Origin: Rhodopseudomonas palustris
GTDB taxonomy: Bacteria; Pseudomonadota; Alphaproteobacteria; Rhizobiales; Xanthobacteraceae
Direction of reading: 5' to 3'
NCBI GenBank assembly: GCA_016215605.1
Contig: JACRJB010000062.1
Coordinates: forward strand, 1 to 64,000
DNA: 64,000 nt
The position numbers and the translations under genes are program-made. A model generated the notes under the pieces. That model searched no databases. It was given only the letters and a program-made list of their open reading frames with translations, and was not told the DNA's origin. Shown in pieces: positions 11,135 to 19,848 of this stretch; position 1 is the first letter of the stretch; each line of letters begins with the position of its first letter.

Positions 11135-12154
11135 ATGGGACTTCGCCATCCGAACTACAAAGTCGCCGTCGTGCAGGCCGCGCCGGCCTGGCTCGATCTC
11201 GACGCCAGCATCGACAAGACCATCGCGCTGATCGAGGAGGCGGCGCGCGCCGGCGCCAGACTGATCGCGTTTCCCGAAGCTTTCATTCCCGGCTATCCGT
11301 GGCACATCTGGCTGGACTCGCCGGCCTGGGCGATCGGACGCGGCTTCGTGCAGCGCTACTTCGACAACTCGCTGTCCTACGACAGCCCGCAGGCCGAGAA
11401 GCTGCGCGCTGCGGTGCAGAAGGCCGGCATCACCGCCGTGATCGGATTGTCCGAACGCGACGGCGGCAGCCTGTATCTGGCGCAGTGGACGATCGGCGCC
11501 GACGGCAAGACGATCGCGAAGCGGCGGAAGCTGCGCCCGACGCATTGCGAGCGCACCGTCTATGGCGACGGCGACGGCAGTGATTTGTCGGTGCACGACG
11601 TGCCCGAGCTCGGCCGGATCGGCGCGCTGTGCTGCTGGGAGCACCTGCAGCCGCTGTCGAAATACGCGATGTACGCACAGAACGAGCAGGTCCACATCGC
11701 GGCCTGGCCGAGCTTCTCGCTCTACGTGCCGTTCGCCACCGCGCTCGGCGCCGAGGTCAACAATGCCGCGTCGCGGGTTTATGCGGTGGAGGGCTCCTGC
11801 TTCGTGCTGGCGCCGTGCGCGACGGTGTCTCCGGCGATGATCGACGAGCTGTGCGATCAGCCCAACAAGCACGCGCTGCTACAGGCGGGCGGCGGCCACG
11901 CCATGATCCTGGGGCCGGACGGCAGTTCGCTGGCCGACAAGCTGCCGCCCGAGGCCGAAGGGATTCTCTACGCCGACATCGATCTCGGCATGATCGGCGT
12001 CGCCAAGAACGCCGCCGATCCGGCCGGGCACTATTCGCGGCCGGACGTCACGCGGTTGCTGTTCAACAACAAGCGGTCATCCCGCGTCGAGCATTTCGCG
12101 CTGCCGGTCGACAGCGAGGCGGTCGCGACAGCCGAGCCCGCGGCGCTGTCGTGA
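11135..12154 (+). CDS. Nitrilase (aliphatic/aryl-acetonitrilase type)
   Basis: Nitrilases hydrolyse a nitrile to the carboxylic acid and ammonia. The 339-residue protein is of usual family length and shows the triad in order: Glu48 (AFPEAF), Lys132 (KRRKLRPTH) and Cys167 in the signature CCWEH (166-170). GYPWHIW after the glutamate and the C-terminal region (GHYSRPDVTRL) fit nitrilase branch 1 rather than amidases or carbamoylases. Exact substrate preference cannot be read. AGGAG at 11121 supports the start. It lies divergent from an AraC regulator and convergent with the GrdB-like gene at 12289, with an inverted repeat between. Confidence 0.93.
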   Translation: MGLRHPNYKVAVVQAAPAWLDLDASIDKTIALIEEAARAGARLIAFPEAFIPGYPWHIWLDSPAWAIGRGFVQRYFDNSLSYDSPQAEKLRAAVQKAGITAVIGLSERDGGSLYLAQWTIGADGKTIAKRRKLRPTHCERTVYGDGDGSDLSVHDVPELGRIGALCCWEHLQPLSKYAMYAQNEQVHIAAWPSFSLYVPFATALGAEVNNAASRVYAVEGSCFVLAPCATVSPAMIDELCDQPNKHALLQAGGGHAMILGPDGSSLADKLPPEAEGILYADIDLGMIGVAKNAADPAGHYSRPDVTRLLFNNKRSSRVEHFALPVDSEAVATAEPAALS

Positions 12155-12195
12155 CGCCGCCGGTGTGAGCGGCGAATAGCCACGCTGATAACGCC

Positions 12196-12280
12196 CCGTC
12201 ATTGCGAGCGAAGCGAAGCAATCCAGCGTCGTGCACTGAGCTTCTGGATTGCTTCGTCGCTGCGCTCCTCGCAATGACGA
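12196..12280. repeat. Interspersed inverted repeat, copy 1
   Basis: Ends CCGTCATTGCGAG and CTCGCAATGACG enclose inner arms GAAGCAATCCAG and CTGGATTGCTTCG, so nearly the whole 85 bases fold into one hairpin. The same element occurs at 16497, 43279 and 44023. This copy lies between the convergent nitrilase and GrdB-like genes. Confidence 0.92.
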
Positions 12281-12288
12281 GGACAGTG

Positions 12289-13218
12289 CTATGACCCGCT
12301 TTCGCGCACCGCGCGGGCGCGCTCCTTCTGGGCGTCGAAATCGGCGCGGCGACGCGCCAGTTCGTCGGCGCTCATCTGGGCGACGTTGTTGTAGTCGCGC
12401 TTCCACGACGGATCGTCGCTCCAGCGCAGCGGCGATTGCACCGTGGTCTGCGGCCCCGGCGCGCTCTCCAGCACGCGTAGCGCCAGCTCCAGCGTGAACG
12501 CTTGCGAGCCTTCGTCGTGCGGCTTGCCGGCGGAATTGCCGAGCGGAAAGTCGCTGAACAGGAACCGCGGCACCGCGGCGTGCTCGACGATGTCCTTGGC
12601 GCAGCCCATCACCACGGTCGCGATCCCGTTCGCTTCGAGATGCCGCGCCACCAGCGACACCGTCTGGTGACACACCGGGCAGTTCGGCACCAGCACGGCG
12701 GCATCGACCTTGTCGGCCTTGCAGCGCGCCAGGATCTCCGGCGCATCGGTGTCGAGCGTGACGCGGTGGCTGCGGTTGGTCGGCGCGCCGAAGAAGCGCG
12801 GCGCGAGCTCGCCGATCCGTCCCTCGCGCGCCAGCCGCCGCAATTGCGGCAGCGGAAACCAGCTGCCGCTGTCGGTCGCGGTAGTGTGGACGCGGTCGTA
12901 GGCAATATGGGAGATGCGCAGGTCGTGATCCTGCGCGGTGTCGCCGTCATAGACCTGATAGAACTTGGCGCCGCCATTATACGGTGCGCCGGGGCCCTGA
13001 TCGCCCTTGTTGGGATCGAACGGCGCCGCGGTGGTGATCAGCGCGACGCGCGCCTGCGCCAGCGGTTTCTGCAGCGGCTGGAACGGCGCTGCGACGTGAT
13101 GCGCCCAGCGATACGGAACATCGTAGCCGATCGCTTGATAATAGGCGCGGGTCCGCGCCATGTAGGGGATCGGAACGTCGTCGTCCGACGCGGCGTTGGG
13201 CAGGGAAGGCTCGGCCAT
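12289..13218 (-). CDS. GrdB/PrdB-family (glycine/sarcosine/betaine/proline reductase selenoprotein B-like) protein, cysteine form
   Basis: The 309-residue protein resembles the GrdB family of substrate-binding reductase subunits, especially in NCPVCHQTVSLVARHLE and in the later FLFSDFPLGNSAGKPHD, where GrdB proteins have a conserved Pro-Leu-Gly segment. The selenocysteine of clostridial enzymes would correspond to a cysteine in NCPVC. It is shorter than clostridial GrdB (about 430 residues, recall). Its function in aerobic proteobacteria is not established, so I do not assign a reaction. Other conserved-looking elements are the N-terminal PYMARTRAYYQAIGYDVPYRWAHH and Cys in VMGCAKDIVEH. The start at 13218 has only a weak ribosome binding site (GGGACC). 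Confidence 0.65.
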   Translation of the reverse strand: MAEPSLPNAASDDDVPIPYMARTRAYYQAIGYDVPYRWAHHVAAPFQPLQKPLAQARVALITTAAPFDPNKGDQGPGAPYNGGAKFYQVYDGDTAQDHDLRISHIAYDRVHTTATDSGSWFPLPQLRRLAREGRIGELAPRFFGAPTNRSHRVTLDTDAPEILARCKADKVDAAVLVPNCPVCHQTVSLVARHLEANGIATVVMGCAKDIVEHAAVPRFLFSDFPLGNSAGKPHDEGSQAFTLELALRVLESAPGPQTTVQSPLRWSDDPSWKRDYNNVAQMSADELARRRADFDAQKERARAVRESGS

Positions 13219-13320
13219 ATTGCGGTCCCGGTAGAAAGCAGAATGCGGATTGCTAGCCGGTCGGCGGTGCGAGTCAACGATTTCGGCCAAGGCGGCCAGG
13301 AACGCGGCGTGAGGATGGTG

Positions 13321-14343
13321 ATGCTCGGCAGCAGGCTTTGCGCGGCGCTCGTCGCGATCTTGCTGATCGCACCGGCTGTCGTGCGGGCCGAGGATGCCGC
13401 GCCGGCCAAGCCGGATGCCGCACCGAGCCGATCCGAACCGCAAGCGAAGCCGGACCTCGCGCCGCCGAATATGGTCGCGCCTGCGCCTGCGGAGAATCCG
13501 GCCGACAAACCGGCGGAGCCGGCCGCCGAGAAGCCGGCCGATCGCGACACCCGCGAGTCGATCTGCCTGATGATCGAGTCGGCGGCGAAGGCGCACGATC
13601 TGCCGCTCGAATTCTTCGCCCGGGTGATCTGGCAGGAGAGCCGGTTTCAGCCGGACGCGGTCGGGCCGGTGACGCGCAGCGGCCAGCGCGCGCAGGGCAT
13701 CGCGCAATTCATGCCGGGCACGGCGAGCGAACGCAGCCTGCTCGATCCGTTCGATCCGGTGCAGGCGCTGCCGAAATCCGCCGAGTTTCTCCGCGAGCTG
13801 CGCGGCCAGTTCGGCAATCTCGGGCTGGCCGCTGCGGCCTACAATGCCGGGCCGCGCCGGGTGCAGGAATGGCTCGCCGGCACCGGGCCGATGCCGCAGC
13901 AGACCCGCGCCTATGTGTATGCGATCACCGGCACCTCGGTCGACGATTGGGCCGCCGCGGGTCGCAGTGCCAAGCCGCCGGACACCAAGGCGGATACCGA
14001 TTGCCGAACGCTGATGGCGCTGCTGCGGCGCGCGCCGAATCCGTTCGTGACCCAGCTCGAAGCGCGGGTGAAGCTCGGCGCCGATCGGCCGTGGGGCGTG
14101 CAGCTCGCCGCCGGCTTCAATCGCGATCGCGCTCTGGCGATGTACGCCCGCGCGATGTCGCGGCTGAGCGCGGTGATCGGCGATCAGGATCCGAGCCTGT
14201 CGAGTTCGGTGTTCCGCAGCCGCGGCACGCGGCCGTTCTATCAGGTGCGGATCGGAGCCGAGACGCGGCCGGAGGCGAATACGTTGTGCGACAAGATCCG
14301 CCGCGCCGGCAGCGCCTGTCTGGTGCTGCGCAATCGTGGCTGA
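13321..14343 (+). CDS. Lytic murein transglycosylase (SLT family) with SPOR-like C-terminus
   Basis: It is predicted to cleave the MurNAc-GlcNAc bond of peptidoglycan in the periplasm. The 340-residue protein has a signal peptide (1-24, ends VVRAEDA) and a Pro/Ala/Lys-rich linker to about 75. The SLT domain carries catalytic Glu106 (WQESRFQ), GIAQFMP (126-132) and AAYNAG (172-177). The last 40 residues (FYQVRIGAETRPEANTLCDKI) look like a SPOR domain. Starts at GTG 13309, ATG 13315, GTG 13318 and ATG 13321 are in frame; I took 13321 because GAGG lies six bases upstream. It is divergent from the GrdB-like gene. Confidence 0.9.
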   Translation: MLGSRLCAALVAILLIAPAVVRAEDAAPAKPDAAPSRSEPQAKPDLAPPNMVAPAPAENPADKPAEPAAEKPADRDTRESICLMIESAAKAHDLPLEFFARVIWQESRFQPDAVGPVTRSGQRAQGIAQFMPGTASERSLLDPFDPVQALPKSAEFLRELRGQFGNLGLAAAAYNAGPRRVQEWLAGTGPMPQQTRAYVYAITGTSVDDWAAAGRSAKPPDTKADTDCRTLMALLRRAPNPFVTQLEARVKLGADRPWGVQLAAGFNRDRALAMYARAMSRLSAVIGDQDPSLSSSVFRSRGTRPFYQVRIGAETRPEANTLCDKIRRAGSACLVLRNRG

Positions 14344-14357
14344 GCCGTCGCGGCGGA

Positions 14358-14717
14358 TCAGAATTCGGACTGGAGTTGCGCCAGCCGGGCGCGCAATTGC
14401 ACGTTCACGCGCTCGATCGCGCGGATGCGCAGGGCGACGTCGAGCGGCAGGTCGGAGGCCTGCCGCCGCGGCGGGTCGAGCCACAGGCCGGCGTGGTTTT
14501 CACGCCGCCAGACGATGCGGCCGAAATAGGCGATGCCCTGGCGCGGGATGCTCAGATCGACCCGGTCCGGCACGGCGGCCGGATTGTCGAATTCGATCTG
14601 GGCGCCCTGCGGCGACAGATTGCGGACGATGCAATCGCATGTCGCCGTGCGGCCATGGAACGCCAGCCGCCCGCCGTAATAGACCCGCCGTCGTAAACTG
14701 TTGCGCCGTTCGTTCAT
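14358..14717 (-). CDS. Second PilZ-domain protein
   Basis: This 119-residue protein has the same plan as the one at 9424-9768: an Arg-rich start (MNERRNSLRRRVYYGG), NLSPQGAQIEF for the (N)xSxxG motif, IVWRRENHAGLW, and a charged C-terminal helix (LRIRAIERVNVQLRARLAQL). Shared residues include VYYGG/VVYGG, RN(L/I)S, IVWRR and VPxR. Both should bind cyclic di-GMP; outputs are unknown. It is convergent with the lytic transglycosylase gene, whose stop is 14 bases away. Confidence 0.88.
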   Translation of the reverse strand: MNERRNSLRRRVYYGGRLAFHGRTATCDCIVRNLSPQGAQIEFDNPAAVPDRVDLSIPRQGIAYFGRIVWRRENHAGLWLDPPRRQASDLPLDVALRIRAIERVNVQLRARLAQLQSEF

Positions 14718-14873
14718 TGTCAGCCCCCTCGCGATGGTTGTGGAATGCTATCAGAGGTAGTGCGGGGGCCGAAATTCGACTGACAGTCAACCGATTGTTA
14801 AGGTAAACGGGCTGCGCGACGCGTCGGGATTCGCCGCGCGAATGGCCAAGAACAAGAAGGTCCTGCAGTCCGA

Positions 14874-15614
14874 ATGGCGCTTCCTCCCCATGATTCCCCG
14901 CACTGGCAGAGCCCGATGCGCGCCTTCCTGCAGGGGGTGAGGGCGGTCGCGACTTCGGTGCTGTCGATGGTGCTGTTCGCCACCTTCATCGGCATCGGCG
15001 CGCTGGCGCACGACAGCGGATTCAGCCTCGGCTGGGTGCTGCTCGGCACCGTGCTGGTGTGGGCCGGTCCAGCGCAGATCATCCTGATCTCGACGCTCGG
15101 TTCTGGCGCCACCGTTGCGCAAGCAGCGATCGCGGTGACCGTCAGCGCCATCCGGCTGTTTCCGATGGTGGTTTCGGTGTTGCCGATGCTGCGGACGCCG
15201 ACCACCAAGCTGCGCCATCTGGTGATGCCGGCGCATTTCATTGCGGTGACGATGTGGGTCGAGTGCTTCCGGCTGCTGCCGCAGGTGCCGCGCGAGCGGC
15301 GGATCGCCTTCGCCAACGGGCTCGGCACCGGACTGATCTCGGTGTGCTTGATCGCCAATGTGATCGGCTACGTGCTGGCCGCCAATCTGCCGCAACTCTT
15401 CGGCGCCGCGGTGCTGCTGCTGACGCCGCTGGCGTTTCTGCTGTCGACCGCGCGCAACTGCCGCGAACTCGCCGACATCGTCGCGCTGGCGCTCGGGCTG
15501 GCGCTGTATCCGCTGGTGGCGCTGTTCCAGACCGGCGTCGACGTGCTGATCAGCGGCGTCGCGGCCGGCACCATCGCCTATGGCGTGCACCGCTTTCGGC
15601 GGAGGCCGGCGTGA
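14874..15614 (+). CDS. azlC: AzlC-family branched-chain amino acid exporter, large subunit
   Basis: The 246-residue protein has 6-8 hydrophobic segments. The conserved AzlC region is clear: VWAGPAQIILIS in the first third, then AVTVSAIRLFPMVVSVLPML. AzlC works with the small AzlD subunit to export branched-chain amino acids or analogues such as azaleucine. The next gene overlaps it by GTGA, so the pair is translationally coupled. The start at 14874 lacks a strong ribosome binding site. Confidence 0.88.
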   Translation: MALPPHDSPHWQSPMRAFLQGVRAVATSVLSMVLFATFIGIGALAHDSGFSLGWVLLGTVLVWAGPAQIILISTLGSGATVAQAAIAVTVSAIRLFPMVVSVLPMLRTPTTKLRHLVMPAHFIAVTMWVECFRLLPQVPRERRIAFANGLGTGLISVCLIANVIGYVLAANLPQLFGAAVLLLTPLAFLLSTARNCRELADIVALALGLALYPLVALFQTGVDVLISGVAAGTIAYGVHRFRRRPA

Positions 15615-15955
15615 GCGACTTCATCGGCGATTGGCAGGCGCTGCTGGTGCTGGTGCTCGCCGGCTTCCTGCCGAACGAGATCTGGCGGATGCTCGGGCTG
15701 TGGCTCGGCGGCGGCATCGACGAAGGCTCCGAACTGCTGATCTGGGTGCGCGCGGTCGCGACCGCGATCCTCGCCGGCGTGATCGCGCAGATTCTGGTGC
15801 ATCCGCCGGGAGCGCTGGCCAGCGTGCCGTGGGGGCTGCGCTACGGCGCAGTGGCGGTCGGGCTGCTGGTGTTCATCGCGACCAAACGCTCGATCCTGAT
15901 CGGCGTGGTCGCCGGCGAGGCGGTGCTGATCGCCGGGCAGTGGCTGTTCGGCTGA
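15611..15955 (+). CDS. azlD: AzlD-family small subunit of the branched-chain amino acid exporter
   Basis: It starts with GTG inside the azlC stop (GTGA overlap) and encodes 114 residues with four hydrophobic segments. Position, size and the N-terminal LVLVLAGFLPNEIWRML fit AzlD, which almost always follows AzlC. The preceding ORF in this frame is a shadow of azlC. Confidence 0.87.
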   Translation: MSDFIGDWQALLVLVLAGFLPNEIWRMLGLWLGGGIDEGSELLIWVRAVATAILAGVIAQILVHPPGALASVPWGLRYGAVAVGLLVFIATKRSILIGVVAGEAVLIAGQWLFG

Positions 15956-16031
15956 TCGTCTTTCGCCGCGGTTGCTTGCGCGCCACAGGCGACTACGCTG
16001 CACGGAACGTGTTCGCATGGGAAAGCCGAGA

Positions 16032-16487
16032 ATGGCCTCCGACGATATCCGTGAGGGCGAGATCGCCGTCACGCCGCCGCCGCCGACCGACGCCGGACTG
16101 GTCTTCATCGGCCGGATTCGCACGCCCTGGACCCCGCGCGGCGAGACGCCGCGACAGGGCAGCCTGGACGGCCCGATCTGCCGGCTCGAGATCTTCGAGC
16201 CGTGGGGGCAGGCGCTCGCCGGGCTCGACAAGTTCGACAGGGTGCAGGTGGTGTACTGGCTGCATCAGGCGCGGCGCGATCTGGTGCTGCAGCGCGGCCA
16301 CGGCCAGGACGGCCCGCGCGGCACCTTTGCGCTGCGTTCCCCGGTGCGGCCGAATCCGATCGGCATCTCGGCCGCCGCTCTGGTGGGCATCGAAGGTGGG
16401 GTCGTCCTGGTCCGCGGCCTCGACTGCCTCGACGGCACCCCGTTGATCGACCTCAAGCCGGATCGCTGCGTGCACTCGATGAAGTAA
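16032..16487 (+). CDS. trmO: TrmO/TsaA family tRNA (t6A37) N6-methyltransferase
   Basis: TrmO methylates threonylcarbamoyladenosine 37 in certain tRNAs using S-adenosylmethionine. The 151-residue protein contains the family signature RSPVRPNPIGIS and the preceding GPRGTFALR, with GRIRTPW and LDGPICRLEIF nearer the N-terminus. It is close to the minimal TsaA domain and lacks the C-terminal extension of the E. coli protein. ATG codons at 16017 and 16032 are both possible; AAAGCCGAG before 16032 is only a modest ribosome binding site. An inverted repeat begins about 10 bases after the stop. Confidence 0.88.
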   Translation: MASDDIREGEIAVTPPPPTDAGLVFIGRIRTPWTPRGETPRQGSLDGPICRLEIFEPWGQALAGLDKFDRVQVVYWLHQARRDLVLQRGHGQDGPRGTFALRSPVRPNPIGISAAALVGIEGGVVLVRGLDCLDGTPLIDLKPDRCVHSMK

Positions 16488-16496
16488 CGAACCTCT

Positions 16497-16578
16497 CGGT
16501 CATTGCGAGGAGCGAAGCGACGAAGCAATCCAGTGAAGCGCACGGCGCTGGATTGCTTCGCTTCGCTCGCAATGACGG
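16497..16578. repeat. Interspersed inverted repeat, copy 2
   Basis: Same element as at 12196: starts CGGTCATTGCGAGGAGCGAAGC and ends GCTCGCAATGACGG, with internal AAGCAATCCAG and CTGGATTGCTTCG. It sits directly downstream of trmO and may act as a terminator hairpin. Confidence 0.92.
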
Positions 16579-16596
16579 AGAGGGCGGGCAGTTCGA

Positions 16597-16692
16597 TCAG
16601 CTCGCCTGCAGCGCCGCCTTCAGCTTTGCGGCGTTCGCTTCCAAAACCGCCGTCTCTTCCTTCCGGCTCGCGGGTGGCAGCAGCGCGAATCC
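16597..16692 (-). pseudogene. Decayed 3' end of a HIT-family gene
   Basis: On the minus strand the last 32 codons read TGFALLPPASRKEETAVLEA, then NAAKLKAALQAS and a TGA. The intact HIT protein encoded at 19981-20412 ends VPLLPPASRREDTGVLDD, then HAVKLKAALQAAS and stop. The two are clearly homologous, but the left copy has no HIT domain upstream: the frame runs into the 3' end of a Crp-family gene. The two 3' ends are direct repeats, diverged at the base level, flanking the 16.7-19.9 kb segment. This looks like a remnant left by insertion or tandem duplication. Confidence 0.85.
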
Positions 16693-16713
16693 CGTCGGGA
16701 ACGGTTCCGGTGA

Positions 16714-17436
16714 TCAAAATGGTTGGTCGCCAGCCAGCGACTGGAGCCGACCGAGGTCCGGAATGACGAATTGCGAGTAGCTGGTCTTGATCAGCCCTTC
16801 GTTCTCGAGACTGCGGAGCTCCCTGTTGACGCTTTGCCGTGAGCGCCCGAGCATCTCTGCGAATTCTTCCTGTGACAGCTTCAACATGATGATGCAGCCT
16901 TCCGGTCCCTCGACCCCGTGCGACTCGACGAGGGTGAGCAACAGGCGAACGCAGCGCGCCCGAAGCGGAAGAAGAGTATGTTCGGCGATGTAGTCGTAGA
17001 GGCCGCGTAACCGAAAGCAAAACAGCTTCAGCAGGGCGCGCGAGAGCTGCGGATCGCGGTCGAGCGCGCGAAGTACGCTTACCTTCGGGATCAATAGCGC
17101 GACGGTTTCTTCGTGAGCGACAGCGTCGTGAATCCCCGCACCATCATCCAATATGCCGATCATGTTGAACAGCTGACCGCCTTCCGCATATCTCAGCACA
17201 TGGCGTCGTCCGCCTTCGGTCGTCATGCTGATCTCGATGCTGCCGTTGACGATGACGCACAACGTCGTAATTCGTCCGCCCCGTGAGCTGACCGACTCGC
17301 CGCGTTTGAAGATTCGAAACGATCCGTCCGCCGCGAACCGATCCAGCGTTTCCTCGGAGCACGCCTCGAGGTCCGCGATCTTCGCGAGTGCAGCTCGCGC
17401 ATGCTCCTGCTGAGATGATCTTGGTGGGGCTATCAT
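16714..17436 (-). CDS. Crp/Fnr-family transcriptional regulator
   Basis: The 240-residue protein has a cyclic-nucleotide-binding-like beta barrel (about 25-145; FRIFKRGESVSSRGGRITTLCVIVNGSIE), a long dimer helix, and a Crp-type winged helix (about 165-235; LSQEEFAEMLGRSRQSVNRELRSLENEGLI). The four-cysteine set of Fnr is absent, so an oxygen sensor is unlikely. The effector is not deducible. It lies downstream of the MFS and hydrolase genes in the same direction and probably regulates them. A TGTAA-N6-CGACA dyad at 19849-19864 is a possible target. Confidence 0.88.
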   Translation of the reverse strand: MIAPPRSSQQEHARAALAKIADLEACSEETLDRFAADGSFRIFKRGESVSSRGGRITTLCVIVNGSIEISMTTEGGRRHVLRYAEGGQLFNMIGILDDGAGIHDAVAHEETVALLIPKVSVLRALDRDPQLSRALLKLFCFRLRGLYDYIAEHTLLPLRARCVRLLLTLVESHGVEGPEGCIIMLKLSQEEFAEMLGRSRQSVNRELRSLENEGLIKTSYSQFVIPDLGRLQSLAGDQPF

Positions 17437-17607
17437 GTCGTCCCGAGCCGGCCGGATTGGAGCTGCTGCACTCAGATCGATATAGCCCGTCGAAAACGCG
17501 ATGGCGAGATCGGCCGCGAGAGGGGACTGACAAAGCAGAGAAGGGCCGTGATGCCAGCTCCCGCTGGGGTGTTCGAGTCGTCAGGGCGTCAATGCGAGCT
17601 CGCTCCC

Positions 17608-18462
17608 TCACATCGCATAGGCTCGCACGAACCCCAACAGATCGTGGTGAAAGCGGGCATCGTAGCTCATTGTGCGGTGCGGCCCGTGCCCACAGCCCTC
17701 ATAGTAAAGTACTGTCACGTCGGGGTTGGTATGCCGCATCCTGGCTTCGTGCTCGTGCAGGAAAGCCGCGCCGCAGTTCGGGTCGGAGCGTAGAATGGTC
17801 GCCGGCCGCGCAAATGGCCGGTCGACGTCGATTGCGGCGAGGACAGTCCCGCCCGTGACACTGGCCCAGCAATGGTTGTCCTGACGCTGCAGTGCGGAGG
17901 CATGACTATAGAGTTGCCGGAAACTGAAATGATCGCTGTTTTGGCCTCCCATAGGGCTGGGGGCGTTTGAGATGAATTCCAGATAGTCTGCGATCGGCGC
18001 GTTGCGCCGCTGTAATTCCGCCTGCTTTGCTGCGCTCGCCGGGAAGATCGTGGCGAAGGCAGTTCGATCCCATTCGGTCCTGCTGCCGAGATACCAAGGC
18101 GGGTCTTCGAGAAAGACACTCTGCACCAGCTGGTGTCGATCCTGAGCCAGGCGACCGGCGACGCACGCACCGAGAGAATGCCCCACCACAATGGCGGGAC
18201 GCCCGATCGCGGCCAGGGCCGCTTCGGCGTCGGCGACATAGCCCGCCAGGTCGTAGCTCGCCGCGTGCTCGGAATCGCCGTGGCCCCGGAAATCGATGGC
18301 CCACACTTCGAATGCGATCCCGAGCTTTGCGACCAACTCTTCCCAGGTGTCACGGCTGTTCGAATGGCCGTGCAGCAGCAAGATGGCATTACGATTGTGC
18401 TGTCCGAACGTCGATCCGGCGAGCTTGAGCCCGCCGGACGAAATCACCCTGACGTCGGTCAT
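17608..18462 (-). CDS. Alpha/beta hydrolase
   Basis: The 284-residue protein has the alpha/beta-hydrolase pattern: oxyanion loop LLLHGHSNSRDTW (HG at 31-32), IDFRGHGDSE, and nucleophile elbow GHSLG (94-98, Ser96). A late His in YYEGCGHGPHRTM is the likely catalytic base. I chose the ATG at 18462, which overlaps the MFS stop as ATGA; the frame stays open 28 codons further upstream. Coupling to an anion-type MFS transporter suggests it acts on an imported ester, lactone or C-C-cleavage substrate. The actual substrate is unknown. Confidence 0.82.
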   Translation of the reverse strand: MTDVRVISSGGLKLAGSTFGQHNRNAILLLHGHSNSRDTWEELVAKLGIAFEVWAIDFRGHGDSEHAASYDLAGYVADAEAALAAIGRPAIVVGHSLGACVAGRLAQDRHQLVQSVFLEDPPWYLGSRTEWDRTAFATIFPASAAKQAELQRRNAPIADYLEFISNAPSPMGGQNSDHFSFRQLYSHASALQRQDNHCWASVTGGTVLAAIDVDRPFARPATILRSDPNCGAAFLHEHEARMRHTNPDVTVLYYEGCGHGPHRTMSYDARFHHDLLGFVRAYAM

Positions 18463-19745
18463 CCGCCGATCACTCGGGTCTGCGGCAAGGCAGCGCCGGC
18501 CTGAATCCGCCGCGAAGACTTCAGCGGATGCAGGAAAGCGAAGCACGCCGCGCTCGCGACGGCGAACAGCGCGCCCGTCATTGCGAAGGCCGCTTCATAG
18601 CCGGCCGCTGGATCAATTCCGGAGTACTGAACGAGATAGCCGGTCGCGATCGGCGCGATGATCCCTGCCAGTGAAGCCAGCGAATTGTCGACGGCCAGGA
18701 TGGAGGCGCGCTGCGGTGCCGGGGCGATTTCGCCAACGATCGCGGGACCAGTGTAGAGGATCGTCTGTGCGAATCCGCCGCCCAATCCGATCAGCACGAC
18801 GCGGACGAAAGCCGGAATCTCGGAAATCATCATGCTGGCAAAACAACATGCGGCCAGCACCGCCGCGATCGCTGTGACCAGACCACGCGAGATTCTGCTC
18901 GGCACATTGCGTTGCATCAGACGCTGAGACAACCAGGTGATGGCCAAGCTGAGCATCATGCTCAAAGCGACGTTCAGCGAGAACATCCGCCCGGCCGTCA
19001 GCGCGTCGTAGCCCAGGCCTTTCTGCAGGTAGACCGTCGTCCAGGTCACCGTCAGCGCAATCGACCAGTAACACGCAAAGTGCGTGAAGATGCAGGACCA
19101 CAGCGTCGGGTCGGTAAAGATCAGGCGGTGAGGCTTGCGCTCGGCGCTGCCAACCTCTCGCGAGCTATCGATCGGCCCCTCTTTGCCCAGCGGCAACCAG
19201 AACAGCAACCACGCCATGCCGATCATGCCGAGCAACACGAAGTTGGCACGCCATCCCCATGTTGCGGTGACCAGCGGTATGATGATTCCCGCGGTCATCA
19301 AGCCGATCGATCCGCCGAGACCCAGGGCGAACACCGGCAACGATCGCATGCGATCCGGAAACCACTTGTAGAGGGCGTGGATCGAGACCGGCCAATTCGG
19401 CCCCTCGGTAACTCCCAGCAGAAAGCGGCAGGCAATCACGGCGCCGATCGAGGACGTATAGGCGATCGGAATCTGCAGAACGGCCCAGCAGAGAGCCATT
19501 GCGGCGATCATCCATTTCGCCTTGACGCGGTCCGCGACAAAGCCTCCGACGATGCCTGCAACCGCGAAGCCCCAGAAGAAGCATCCGCCTATGATGCCGA
19601 ACTGGGCGGGTGCAATCTTCAGTTCGTCCATCATCGGTACGGCGACAAGGCCGATCACGACCTTGTCGAGAAAATTCACCAGGTTCAGGAACGCGAGGAG
19701 GGCGACGATCCTCCATGCGGTCCATCCTTGAGGCTGCGTCGTCAT
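18459..19745 (-). CDS. MFS transporter, anion:cation symporter (ACS) type
   Basis: The 428-residue protein has 12 predicted membrane segments. Features of the ACS branch (phthalate, tartrate, galactonate carriers) include NFLDKVVIG in helix 1, the GGCFFWGFAVAGIVGGFVADR loop, and FLLGVTEGPNWPVSIHALYKWFP between helices 4 and 5. It most likely imports an organic anion with protons. Its stop overlaps the start of the hydrolase gene (ATGA). The 235 bases upstream hold a possible Crp-type dyad. Confidence 0.88.
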   Translation of the reverse strand: MTTQPQGWTAWRIVALLAFLNLVNFLDKVVIGLVAVPMMDELKIAPAQFGIIGGCFFWGFAVAGIVGGFVADRVKAKWMIAAMALCWAVLQIPIAYTSSIGAVIACRFLLGVTEGPNWPVSIHALYKWFPDRMRSLPVFALGLGGSIGLMTAGIIIPLVTATWGWRANFVLLGMIGMAWLLFWLPLGKEGPIDSSREVGSAERKPHRLIFTDPTLWSCIFTHFACYWSIALTVTWTTVYLQKGLGYDALTAGRMFSLNVALSMMLSLAITWLSQRLMQRNVPSRISRGLVTAIAAVLAACCFASMMISEIPAFVRVVLIGLGGGFAQTILYTGPAIVGEIAPAPQRASILAVDNSLASLAGIIAPIATGYLVQYSGIDPAAGYEAAFAMTGALFAVASAACFAFLHPLKSSRRIQAGAALPQTRVIGG

Positions 19746-19848
19746 TCGTTTCCCCGCGTGATTTTTTATGCTGGTTTGGCGTTCCGCGATGAAACCATCG
19801 GCCGACGCCAGACTCGGCGGGAGCGTAAAAAGGACGCAGCAGGGAATC

